Assembly (NCBI RefSeq): GCF_041381155.1
Contig: NC_091145.1
Span: 38,145,882 to 38,209,881, forward strand
From: Argopecten irradians
Taxonomy: Eukaryota > Mollusca > Bivalvia > Pectinida > Pectinidae
DNA length: 64,000 bases
Reading direction: 5' to 3'
The notes under the pieces were generated by a model. That model saw nothing but the letters and a program-made list of their open reading frames with translations. It had not been told where the DNA came from and did no database searches. The position numbers were made by a program, and so were the translations under genes. Shown in pieces: positions 39,771-51,752 of the stretch; the first letter of the stretch is position 1, and each line of letters begins with the position of its first letter.

Positions 39771-40616
39771 TGTAGAAATAAGTATACTCGTTGTTCAAGA
39801 ATCGTTTATGAGACATTCCCCGGTTGAGAACAGCCATTTTTGTTTTACATTCTGACGACTCACCGACCCCTATATAAAGCGCGTGAATCGACACACGTGC
39901 GCTCATTCATGTACCCATACACCTAGCAGTCCACAGTATATATCACCTACAAATAGGTAAACAAAACCCTCACCTGTAAAACTATATGGGACTTTTTTTA
40001 GCAAGAAAACATGTCAACTCCTCTAAGTTGTTCTTTAGATGTTTCTCAAAATAAAATTCCAACGCAAGTGAATAGAAATCCAAACAATAAGCCGTCCACA
40101 TATCTCCACGTATATCATCGCACTCGATGCACTCAACTGACCATGTACACGTGACTACGTACCTGACCCGAACGAGCGACAACTATCAAGGACACACACG
40201 TGTCGATGTACATGTACGTTTAAAACTTGGTGTATATTGAAGTGTTTTATTAGTTCGTATTGGACATATGTTGGGATATAGCTGACAACACATTCATCTA
40301 TTACTTCAATGAAATATTGTCAGGTGAGTGCAGTGTTTATTTTCAATTTGACATTGTTATTTGCAATACCGGGGCATGTGTATCTGAGACAAGACATGGT
40401 TAGAATGACACAAGTGTGTCAAGTGTCCCGTGCTTTATATAGGGGGTTGGCCAAGGAAGGTTACTAAGCAGAGCAAAAGAAAAATGGCTGCCACTTCCTT
40501 AGATACCACACTGTCATAACTAGGGGATGTCTCAGAAACAATTTTTGAAAAAATATTTCGTTAATATATTTTTTTTTAATTTCAAATGCATGTTTTAACT
40601 TGCATTGTCAGCTTTA
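39731..40616. mobile_element. foldback element with TATA boxes in both arms
   Basis: The left arm (about 39731-39900) and right arm (about 40425-40616) are inverse copies. They share AAGCTGACAATGCAAGTTAAA at the outer ends, GAGACATCCCC-like and CAGCCATTTTT blocks within, and CCCCTATATAAAGC at the inner ends. The TATATAAAG words at 39871 (plus) and about 40434-40441 (minus) point toward each other across a spacer of about 550 bp. The spacer holds a 66-codon minus-strand frame (39982-40182) of unknown nature. The element type is unknown. Confidence 0.7.
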
Positions 40617-42360
40617 AGCAGATCATGTCAAGATTCATCTGCAGTACTAAAATCAATATCAAACTACCAAATCTTTGAAAATTCATAGTTTTCAGCAAAA
40701 AATTTTTAGTTTTTAATGCTTAAATAGCATAAATGCTTAACAAGGTCACTGTGACCTACTTTTCGCATTTTTCATCAGTTTTCTGAACTGAACTTCATAA
40801 ACCCAATATTTACAAGGATAAATCTGCAAAAATGCAACGTGTATTCTAATATTTGATTAATAAGAACTTAAACAATGAAAATGTGATTTTCATCCTTTGA
40901 CCTCTGAAATTACTATGAGCACAGGAAAAAACCGGATATTCTGAATAACACACAATAGGCTGCTGACCGTAATGTATCTACATGCAAAATATTTTGCTTA
41001 CTACTTAGTGGCCGTAAAAAGGCCCAAAATGATACCCCTCCTTTTGTGTCTGAACAAAATCCGTATGCGATTTCTTTAGAATTCCGCAATTCCGATCCCT
41101 AAACACTAGCCTGGTGTCCTGGCTCCGATTATGGGTAGGCCAGTGCACCTATAGTGTTTGAAAACTTATTCCCATTAACAACAGGGACCGGAAAAACCTA
41201 AGAGATATCATCTAATTTTCACTTCATTGCTTTTATTTTATATTTATAAAATGCTTTTAAACATACGATATTATATGCAGACGAAATTCATGTATTGAAA
41301 AAATATCCAAGTGAATGTCGTAGTGTATCGGAAACCATTCTGGAATTCAAAACAACCTCCGCAGCTTCCGGCCTAGCGTCATGTGAATTGGCGCGGTTTT
41401 CAAAGTATGGACTTAACTTAATCATTTCTAGACTCTATCCCTTACTTCACTTACAACCATTTAAAAGCAAGTCCTTCAATATTACTAAGGTTTAGTCCTA
41501 AAATCAAAAGTAAAGTTAAAATTAACCACAGAGACGAAAAAGAAACGAAGAAAATGATGTAGTGAGTGTTCTATTCACATGTAATGTTTTGCTTGTTTAA
41601 AGATTAGTTAATAAATTACTGTATGAAACAAGCAAAATATAAAGGTACAAAAGCTTGTTTATCATATAACTTGTCCGTACAGCCCTATAAGACACGCGTG
41701 TTTTACATTGTTGTGATGGCATGTGTAATAACGACGTCATGATCAAACTATGACGCCTTACGATTGTCTCGGTGGACGGAAACGTCAAATTCAAGCCTGA
41801 TATCTCTATCCTTTTATATAAGGAACATTTTTTTTCTATCTTTCCATAAATACAAGTTATGTGGTAAATAGAATGCTACATCCATGGCTACGTAATATGA
41901 ACTTCATCAAACGCTTTAAACAGTTTGATATGCAACGCGCCTTAATCAATTTTTTGAACTCGTCGATACATTTCATTGGATATAGCCACTCGTGTATCAT
42001 CCTCTATTTCGCTTTTAATGACACATTTCCACATGAAGTTTTCAATAGAACATGTGTAAGATTAGAAAGGACGCATTTTTATCATATGAAGTACTTTGTG
42101 TTTATTCGTACCATCTACCTCTTTGTGTCAACAACGTCCATGTCCCTGATCTAATCGGTCTTCAAACTTAAAAAATAAAGTGAAATCGTGAGCAGTGATA
42201 GTTTATGACTTTTAAATCCGGTTGGTTACCGGCGGTTACAACGAAAGTCTATTTAAAGTGTCACTTTCAAAACAAAATAAAAAACACTTTTCTTTAAAAC
42301 GCCATAAATATCCCATAAAAACGCCTTAATTATCTTGTTATATCGAATGTAAAAACAATA
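40617..42360. other. intergenic stretch, no gene supported
   Basis: AT-rich. Open frames at 41295-41495, 41597-41794 and 41861-42154 have no motif, no splice sites and AT-driven codon use. No recognisable feature was found. Confidence 0.45.
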
Positions 42361-42364
42361 TCTT

Positions 42365-42545
42365 GTTAGTTATCTTGTTTTACCTAATTGTGTTTAACGC
42401 GTTAATTATCTTGTTTTAAATAATTGTGTGTAACGCGTTAATTATCTCGTTTTAATTAATTGTGGTTAACGCGTTAATTAATTCGTTTTTAACTAATTGT
42501 GTTTAACGCGTTAATTATCTTGTTTTAACGCGGTTATTGTCTCGT
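42365..42545. repeat. 36-bp minisatellite
   Basis: About five units of 36 bp, each containing GCGTTAATTATCTTGTTTTA and AATTGTGTTTAAC. It borders the left end of the large inverted-repeat element, and a similar ACGCGTTAGTTATATCG fragment lies just past that element's right end (45310-45360). This suggests the element either inserted into the minisatellite or carries it at its edges. Confidence 0.85.
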
Positions 42546-42557
42546 TTTAATGACATT

Positions 42558-45293
42558 ATAGTGGAGCGGCTAAGGTCGATTTTTCGGCAAAATCGTTCAA
42601 ATTTTGAAGAAAGGATGAAACTTTGCATATATGACTTCTTTAGGACATCAGGTTTCTGGAAAAAAATGGATCCCAAAAATTTGCGGTCCCTGGCGGCCGC
42701 CATATTGGTTTTCAAATTGGCTGCCGAAAAACACCTTCTGCGACCCATATCTCACGTTCAATACCAGCTAAACCCACACTTTAAACGTCTAAACACATAT
42801 TATTGATACTTACCAACATTCTGATAGTGTCAAACTTCATATAGAAGGACCGCCATTTTGTATTTCAAGATGGCCGCCAACTTTGCGGACTATATCTGAA
42901 TAAAAGACATCTAATTGGGTAGGCAAATAAACACCTGCAATTGTAGTGAGAGTATTGAATATTTTTGTAGTGTTTCATACATAAATAATTTGATTCTTAT
43001 TTTAATTTCAAAATGACTGTCATTTTGAATTCCAAGATGGTCGTTTGAATTAATTGTTTCCGTATTTCACTCTGTAAGTGATCGAGTGATATTGGAATAA
43101 AACCCTGAGTTGCAACTCTACATGCGTCATCAGAGGATCATCTTTCATGGGCTTTATCGACTCTTCAACTGGAGCATCTTCAATGTCGCAATGTCAACAG
43201 CGATTGTCCAAATCACTGCCCATCTGCGGATAACACCTTGCCACTTCTTCTGCAATCAATCAGGCGTGTTCTCTCCTGTTTTTGACGGTAGATCCACAGC
43301 TGATTTCTTGTCCTTCTCCATTACTCATTACTTCCAATGTTGAATATAACTTTTACGTTGAACATACAGGAAACAGGAACACCCATTCCTACATTCTAGG
43401 ATATTGAATTCTCCTACCAATCCTTCGTCTTCCTCCTTTCAAATCCTTTCTCACAGTGTAACTCCTATGGAACTGTCAAGTCATCCATAACCACATCTAG
43501 ACAAATACCTTTCACCTTATGATGTCCGAGAACACAATCCACACAATGTTTTCTCAGGTGTATGTATGAATTCCTTCTTCAGATCATACAGACATCTGTC
43601 ATCGCTCTTTACTTTTAACAAATGTGATGAAAGTATTTTCTTTTAGTTGCTACGATTTCTTTGTTTTTTCTTTTTTTTTTCACAATGTCTGCCAATTTTC
43701 TTAGCATCTTCTCATGGCGATTGAGCTGGGATTGTAGAAAGCGCAAGAGTTCCCGGTAGCACAATCATTAGCCTGCAGGTATCGCTCCCATCTTTTGTCA
43801 TATATCGACGTCAACCAAGTTCCAGATGACCAATATCTGACTTAGTTAGTTTTCTGTCTATATGTGGTTCCAGTCTTGTCAATCATCTACACAACTTGCA
43901 CTTAGTTTTAATGTATACTTTCTCTTTGAAGGCTTATTGTTCTCTATACCAGCTTATCTCCTAAAAAGTAAGCAATGAAATTGTGAGTTCTAGCTCGGAG
44001 GCTGAGCTTATATTTGTAAAGCTTTGACATAGCAATCATCTTGACTATCTTCGGAAGTTGCTTGTGGTTTATTCTAGTGCCATACTACTGGTAAATTGAT
44101 AGACGTACCACAAGGGGTCATGTCAGACGAGGTAAATATCCATACTTTGGCGACAAAACCTTGCTATGAAGTGACTTTGACTTGGGTAAGGGTACAGCGT
44201 ACATGTTGTACCTGCTTAATCGTATTGATCAACGATTTGGAATTTCAATGGTATTAATCAAAATACTTAACAATGTGGTGGAATTTGTCACTATTTCTTG
44301 TTTTATGTTTCATAGGAATGTAGAACAATATATTTTTGTCATATTTTGCTCCATGGTTATGTAACGAATTAGCCTCACTGGATTGGTTCAGAGAATTATG
44401 GTATGTCTAATTTTTGTAGTTAATATGAAGTTTTTACGTAATGTTTCCGAAATTATCAGTCAATTTGATACCTTTAATTAAAACTGCCGGACATCTTAAA
44501 TTTCAGTTTCGAGGCCATTTTGAAATTCAAAATAACAATCAAATTATTTTGTAACAAATGACATAAAATATAAATGCTCACAGTACTTGCAGGTTTTTTG
44601 ATTTACTTAAATATTATTATTATATATACAGATATAGGTAAATGAAGTAAATCGGCGGCCATTTTGGAATACAAAATGGCGTCTTTTTACATGAAGTTTA
44701 ACACTATCAGAATTATCCTAAGTAATAATAAGTATCAATAATGTGGGTGTAAACGTTTAAGAGTGTTAACTTGATTGTTACAGATAAATAGGGAAACAAC
44801 TTGAATTTATACGGCAATGTTGGATTTCAAAATGGCGTTCATTTTTTAAATTAAACTAATAATGAAATTATTTATGTATTAAACACTACAAAAGTGTGGA
44901 TACTCTCACTTTATTTCCAAGTGTTTATTGCTTAAAGTAAGCTTAGCCAATTAGATTATTCTATACAAATATAGCTCGTAAAGTTGGCGGCCATCTTGAA
45001 ATTCAAAATAGCGGTCATTCTCCATGAAGTTTAACGCTACCAGAATGTTCCTAAGCATCAATAATATGGATGTGCTCGTTTAAAGTTTGGGTTTAGTTGG
45101 TATAGAACATAAGATATGAGTCGCAGATGGTGGTTTTTGGCGGCCATTTTGAAAACCAATATGGCGGCCGCCATGGGCCGTGAATTTTTGGGGTCTATTT
45201 TTTTCCTGAAACCTTATATCCTAAAGAGGTCATATGCAAAGTTTCATGCTTTCTTCAAAATTTGAACGATTTTCATGCTTAGCCGCTCCACTA
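42558..45293. mobile_element. 2.7-kb element with about 520-bp terminal inverted repeats
   Basis: The left arm (42558-43080) and right arm (44772-45293) are diverged reverse complements. Both begin ATAGTGGAGCGGCTAAG when read inward. They share AATCGTTCAAATTTTGAAGA, GGCGGCCGCCATATTGG and later GATGGCCGCCAACTTT blocks. A third related block lies at 44640-44770. The interior (43080-44640) has no intact transposase. A minus-strand stretch at about 43140-43320 may be a decayed coding remnant. The interior also holds a partial copy of the TTAA MITE at 44160-44365. It is a non-autonomous or dead DNA transposon of unassigned superfamily. Confidence 0.8.
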
Positions 45294-45299
45294 TTACTG

Positions 45300-46055
45300 T
45301 TCGTTTGCACAGTATTTTATTTTAACGCGTTAGTTATATCGTTGGTATCTCGTTTTAATGAGATGATTTTTCTCGTTTTGACGTGATTATATCGTGATTA
45401 TGACCAGATAATATATTACGTTAAGCGCCTAACAATGAACTAATACAGTAATTATCTATTATAAACCTGTGTAGCGTGTCTGTGTTAAGGCCACGGAGTC
45501 TCTCAACAATCCCTATTGCGTGTGTTCTAGAAGGAGCAAGAATACTGAAATGACTGATTCACCATGGTATCAGACTCTACCGCACGCAACTTTAATTCTC
45601 AATCAATATGCATTATACTAATTAAAATTGAAATATGATTCCAAGCAAGTGACAATGAACCGTTTGCTTAAGTAAAAACGAATTTACGTCATGAAGTCTT
45701 ACAAATTACGTCAAGCATCATCACAATCATATATCGAAATATCATCACTAACAACCAAAATGATTTTTCCATGCAATTACATGTAATCCAAGATGGCAAT
45801 CCAATGACCTTGAACTCTGACACAATTACCTTGATATATGACCCACTGTCACTGATATAGTTATGCTGAATTACGTAAGTACTTATAATAATAATGTAAT
45901 AAAAAATGTTTATCATAAAAGCAACATTTGCCCTTAACATCTCTTGCATCCCTAATAGTTAATTTCTTGTTAGTTACATTTTATCAACAGTTTTGTTTCT
46001 TAATGTTGTAACGATAATATGATTATGGCATTAAATCGATATTGGTTTTTTTTAT
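45300..46055. other. intergenic stretch, no gene seen
   Basis: It starts with 36-bp minisatellite remnants to about 45370. The rest is AT-rich with no supported coding sequence. A minus frame at 45689-45949 has no motif. Confidence 0.45.
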
Positions 46056-46060
46056 TTAAG

Positions 46061-46145
46061 CATTGAAGTCACTATTTTTTAATTTCATCGGGGTATGAAA
46101 TAAATTTTGTTTGCAAACTGTGTGAATATATAGTGACTTCAATAC
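46061..46145. repeat. short inverted repeat (MITE-like)
   Basis: ATTGAAGTCACTAT at 46062 and its perfect inverse ATAGTGACTTCAAT ending near 46143 enclose about 54 bp. A TTTCATCGGGGTATGAAATAAA motif inside recurs in altered form at 46310-46330, so the element may extend further right. Confidence 0.7.
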
Positions 46146-46467
46146 TTATAATTAATTTCCCATGCTACTTTATAAAATGAAATACATTTACACGTACGAT
46201 TCCATTGATTTTTTCCAATGGATTATTTTTTCCAAATCAATACGCAACGTCAATGTTTCTATTGTGACGTCATGATAACGTCGGGAATTCCGCGCCATTC
46301 TCGGATTTTTTTTCATCGTGGAATGAAAAAAATGAATAGACCAATCAGAAAGCCTTTAACAAAGAGAAAATTAATTATTTCGATATATAAATCGAAATAT
46401 GTATCGCGTTTTAACACAAAGTGAAAATAATAGGTTTTCGTAGTTTTCATATAAACCTTGTCAATGC

Positions 46468-46677
46468 TTAATGTAATGTCATGCTTTATATGTTTGTTTG
46501 TTTGTTTGTTTGTTGTGGTTTTACGCCATATCGATACCATCGGCCAGCGGTCAGTATCTTGCAACAGCCCCATATAGGATTCGAACTCGTGACCCAGAGG
46601 TGGAGGGCTTGAGGTAATATGTCGGGACGTCTAAACCACTCGACCACCGCACCGTGTTCCCGCTTTTAATGTAATGT
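46468..46677 (-). mobile_element. tRNA-derived SINE with target-site duplication
   Basis: On the minus strand the element runs from 46665 to 46480. It has a polymerase III A box (TGGTCGAGTGG), a B box (GAGTTCGAATCC), a non-tRNA body with GGCCGATGGTATCGATATGG, and a tail of (CAAA)n. The 12-bp direct repeat TTAATGTAATGT flanks it exactly at 46468-46479 and 46666-46677. The intact duplication suggests a fairly recent insertion. The tRNA part is not a functional gene. Confidence 0.9.
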
Positions 46678-49100
46678 AGCCAGTATATTTGTAAGAAGTG
46701 TTATTGAAACCAAATGAAATACATCAACAATACAATAAACAATAATAATATCGTATATTGCCATTCAAAAGTTTGCTTTGACTCGTATTGCAAGATGTCA
46801 TCAAAATGACAGAAACTTAAACGTGTTCGGTTATCTTTGTTTATTTTTTCTTATACTTATCATTGTAATAAAGAATCTAGAGAAAAGATTCGCTCTAGAA
46901 GTAGAATACTCACCAAATTAATGAATTTTATTTTTATGAACATAAAACTAATGTCCCTTTATTATATGACTTTATCATTGTATAATTAGTTGACCAAATA
47001 ACTGATTACGAAAACTGATATTTTCCTCACACATACGTGACAAAGTCAACCTTTATCACGTTGACACTACATTTTATGTAAATAATACATTAATTTTGTC
47101 CTACAACATGACCCCTGAAATGATTTCATTATTTTGTACGTCAACTAAACATCACGATATAAATATCCGTCATCAACTATCCAGATATTGGATGTACCGG
47201 GCACGATATTCAGTAAACAAGTCATTAAATGATGTATTACCGATAACGTCTATCTTTTTTAAAAGGGAAAGAAAACGAAAACAAATAAATTGCGTCTCTG
47301 AATTAACTCTCACTTCTAGGTGAGGCGTGATGCTAATATGACCACAAAAATTACTCACTCTCACACAGAAAATCGGTTCGACAACTCTTAAGTAACTGAT
47401 AAATACATAAACAACAGATAAACTGGTCACTACAAAACACAACTAAAGTACTAACTGCATAATAATCAGCTTAACCGATAAATTCATAAACAACAGCTAA
47501 ACTAATTACTTCAAAAACGAAAGAGTCGTGTGTGCCACTGGTATTGTGTCAATTACCATTTTAAATGGTATCGCAACTTGCGGGGCTAAAATGCCGTGAT
47601 ACAAATATTCACGGCTGCAGAAATGACCCGGCTATAATATTGTCAAATAAATATTATATTATTTACACACAAGTCATGGACAATTATCATTAGGCTTATG
47701 ATCTTAACAAATCAAAAGATGTTTTAAATAACTCCGAACACCATAAGCTTACACCTCCAAAAACAACTGCTAACCTTTACCTGCACAAACAATATCGAAT
47801 TGATAATTTCAAAACCAACATGGAAACTGATAATTGTAAACACTTTATATTCTAAACTCACATGACTTCTAAAAATCAGATCAGTTAAAAAGGACAAAAA
47901 CGATAACAACAATGATAACTGTGTATAAAACATTGAAACACAAGTACTGAAACAATAAATGTAATATCAACCATTAGGAAACTAATACCAACAAAAAAAT
48001 GAACATGACAGCTTCAAAACATCATTTCTTGTTAAAATTGAGTGGCAGCAACCATTAAAGTCCCATAATGTTTTTTTATGAATGCTCTACAAAGTAGACA
48101 TCGATGATCCTTATGAATTTATCTTTACTTAATTTTGTTCAAACATGTACAATTTCGACAAAAATGCATATTAAAAATATATATAAATAGAACACGTAAA
48201 TGTATATGTCTGAAAATAGCCTATGTGCCTGTTTGACCCGGATGATCACATGGTACAAATCCCAGCGACACCACAGGGAAATTTAGAACATGTTAAGATT
48301 TATTCAATGTTTTACAATGTTCTTCCTTATAAAACTGGTTCTTCTTTACAAAATAAAAAAATCAAAATACTTAAGTAGAATTAATACTCTATTCTGACGA
48401 CTTTAAACACGCATTTGCATGCAAAAACTACAAAAGGGTGAAGTATCACTAATTATATAATAACCCTCAGTTGCCTCTTAATCGAGCGCGTGTACCCGCT
48501 TAATTCGCTCTTACCTGTGAGCTTACATGTATACTTATGTAAAAGATCCGGCCGTTTTTTGCCTATGACTTCATAACCCCAAAAGATAATTCAGATAGCC
48601 CAGTAAGGCACTAATTAGGCATAGATTTTCGTAATCTGACTTACCTTTACAATAAAACAAATTGAATTGTGGCGCATTGATATCTTATCTAATAATTTAG
48701 TTTGGCCAATGACTGTGCCGCTTTTAAAATTTCCCGCGAAAACGTTTTGTATTTATGACGTCATAATACATGACGTACAATTCTTTCGGTCTAAGAAAAA
48801 TAACCTCAAAGATCTAACCAATAAAAATGAGTGTAAATTAAATAAGATATTTCATCTTTCCTCAGTCACACTTAAAGATTATTTGCAATCTGGTTTTCAA
48901 ATTCATACTCAGTTTATTTACGCACTACTCAACCTAAGTTTGTGTGACCATGTTCAGAATCTTCAGAATCTTCTTTTAATTCGTTAGCTAGCATCCCATG
49001 TTAGGTACAGTGTCGAATTACAGAAACACTTATATACATGTACATTCGTAACTGTAATAAATTTCATCTGTACCATAATTTGTAAGTGTCACGTAGGTAC
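46678..49100. other. intergenic stretch, no gene supported
   Basis: AT-rich. At 47390-47500 the words ATAAACAACAG and TAAACTG/TAAACTA occur twice, about 90 bp apart, as a small diverged duplication. A 106-codon frame at 48667-48987 lacks motifs, signal peptide and splice context. No RNA gene is seen. Confidence 0.45.
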
Positions 49101-49104
49101 ATTT

Positions 49105-49430
49105 GTAGGACGCTATAATTAATTGTGCATGTTGCCCAAATTACATTGGAAAAGGCGACTAAATTTGGAATCATCCTCCAGACACGGCTTCAGTTTTGAA
49201 CGGACTTCAATTGTTCTGGTGATGAAGGCTTTGAGTTATGCCCTCTTCTTGAGACACAACATACTTTATGTAGTAGTCAATAAAACAGTTCGGTTAACGC
49301 TCACATGGAGGAAGTGGGACGACTGGTTTGTCCGGTTTCAGTATATTGTGACCAAATAACATCCCACTATCCAAAGGGCAATGGCACCACTATTAGGAAG
49401 AGGGACAACACCAAAACACCCAGCCTTCGA
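49105..49430. repeat. decayed copy of the intronic foldback repeat
   Basis: It shares, in the same order, AAAGGCGACTAAATTT, a GATGAAGGCT block, GAAGTGGGACGACTGGTTTG and CAGTATATTGTGACC with the left arm of the foldback at 53083-53545. It is more diverged and lacks the inverted second arm. Confidence 0.75.
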
Positions 49431-49694
49431 AAACATAAAAAAAAACTTTACACGCGCAACATAATACAACGTAAATGACCTTGGTATGTTAAGGCTCTTA
49501 TTTACCTTAAATGGTCTTAGAATGTTAAGGATGTCATAAGGCACAGTCAACCAATCAATTAAACAAACATGTTGTATCCATCTGACAATATGGAAGTTAC
49601 GCTAAGGGTTTCGCATTACATGTATAAATCCCTTGCTTCTCATTAAGATTAGGTCATGAAAAAAGTCCAATTACATTTTATTGCCAAAATTGTC

Positions 49695-50064
49695 TTAAAG
49701 ATGCTCCACCGCCGACAAATGGTATTTTTTCACTATCAAAAACAGGAGAAGACGATTAAGTATTTTTCTTCAGTTACAAAAGTTACTTACTTTACACCAT
49801 TACCAACATTAAAAAGTTTGAACTTCTAATTTTACTTCAAGTTAAAATATGAAAAATATTAATTGCATCCCGAAAAAATCCGTTGCACTATATCCTATAT
49901 GGAATAAAGTACTGATTGCGCATGCACCAACGGCGAAATAAGTATTTCATATTATTTTTTGTATTAATTGGACATATATATATATATATATACACGATAA
50001 TACACCAATTATTGTTCAAATAATGAATATCATTTATGCTCTGTCGGCGGTGGAGCATCTTTAA
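49695..50064. mobile_element. 362-bp MITE, copy A, flanked by TTAA
   Basis: The inverted ends AGATGCTCCACCGCCGACA are perfect for 19 bases. The element is bordered by TTAA at 49695-49698 and 50061-50064. The interior is non-coding and contains a (TA)n run at 49974-49991. A second copy lies at 55475-55845. The TTAA duplication points to mobilisation by a piggyBac-like transposase, which is not encoded here. Confidence 0.9.
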
Positions 50065-51752
50065 GGATGCCCTGTTGTATTTTAACAACAGTGGCTTGCC
50101 ATAAACTGGATGTATAGGTGCATAATGGGATACGTAGCTGTTGTGCCTGTGACATGATTGATTGTACACTAGATACAATCATGAAGAAGTTCATTCATCA
50201 CAAAGACTAAAGGTTTTGATCCAGTTTATGATAATTGTTGATATACACGTGCTTAACGTTAAAGTCATTAAATAAAGTTGCCATATGTTGCTAGTTATCG
50301 TAATTGATTGATAAGCAGTTGTTTGAACATTTGTTTGATCCTTGCATTATGGTGGCATACATGTATTTCTGTTATTTTATGTCGAGTTCCGTTAAATTGA
50401 TTTGTCGAGTTATAACAAGACTAGTTGAGATATACAAGTGTATATGTCGACAGGAGGTTTATAACGTTACTTACCGAAATAATGATTTGCGAATATTATG
50501 GCATCTTGACTGGCTATAATCAATCTCGTCGTAAGGTAAGCTGACTTTGCTTGACATGGTTGTGGGGCTGGTGGATGGTCATTGGCGACTCAAGAACTTA
50601 TAGTCTTGGTAAATGTTGGCCGGTATTACATGTACAATTACGTATGATGGACGATAGAGAAACTATCGCTGACTTTAAATATTAAAAGCACCTTTAAGAC
50701 CGCCTCCTCCCCTCTTCATCCTGGATAAATGTAAATTGATATTTACATTTCTGATTGATACCTCTGCACCTAATATTAATCAGGAGGAAACAGATGTGAC
50801 GCGGGCTCGCAGGGTTAATACTAATTTATTCTAATTTATAATCAACAATAATATGAAACAGTTATAAATTGAATCACATAACAAGATCAGAACTAATATA
50901 CCGATTTCTTTCAAGGACGCGTCATCACTGTTGCGGGTTACTCTTTTTGCAAGTATGTATACAAAATGCTGATACGTCTTCATCATTATACTGTGTGAAC
51001 GCTTTAATGTTATAATATTGTGCCGTTTTTGAAGTCGTTATATGACGACATTTTAGAAGCGTTATGAAAGTATTACAAAACACGCATAGTAACCTTGGTA
51101 CACTTGCATTTTATTTTTTGATGTTTTCTTCTTTTTGTAAGAAAAGCTGATACTGTGAACTTTCATTACAACAATAACTTCATTCAATCCATGAAGTCTA
51201 TGCATAAACAAATTTTAAGGCGAAGATAAAACGAATATTTAAGTTAATGAAAATGTTCATTGCAGGCATAATTAGACTAAACATTTATCTTAACAATGAT
51301 TGGTCCTCAGTTCATAAGGCCTACTACCTTTGCGAAACGGGAATGTGAAACGCGGTCGATGATTTTTTAGAGTCACAAAAGTTACTAACTACATTGTATA
51401 ATCATCATCATCTTCTGAAAAATTTAATAAAAATAAATAAAATGTTAATTTTCACAACGCGGGTCGTCTTATATTTCCCGCCGCCGTCCTAAATACCGCA
51501 TGGTAGTTGGTCATCACTGCGGCAGATAGTAAAACAGCGAAATGAATCTCCATAGTTATCCTATATTACGCAGAAATTTGGTGTTGTAACCCCATCTTAG
51601 GCCATCGGTATATATTTTCTTGTCGTTTAAATGTTTTTAAGAAACCTTTAAATTTTGCTCCAGAAAGGTAGTGGACCTTTAACACCATATAATGTATACT
51701 TTAATATTTACAATCAACTACTGAAGGTATTTATTTCCTTTGAAGGCAAGAT
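50065..51752. other. upstream region of the microseminoprotein-like gene
   Basis: AT-rich sequence without a supported gene. A TATAATG lies at 51689-51695, about 60 bp upstream of the start codon at 51753, and is a possible core promoter. Its context is not strong. Confidence 0.4.

Noticed and set aside
46561..46662. tRNA gene
   Set aside because: The A and B boxes are present, but the cloverleaf is degenerate and the unit continues into a SINE body with a (CAAA)n tail and target duplication.
48667..48987. 106-codon plus-strand frame
   Set aside because: No signal peptide, domain, splice context or compositional difference from the surrounding AT-rich DNA.
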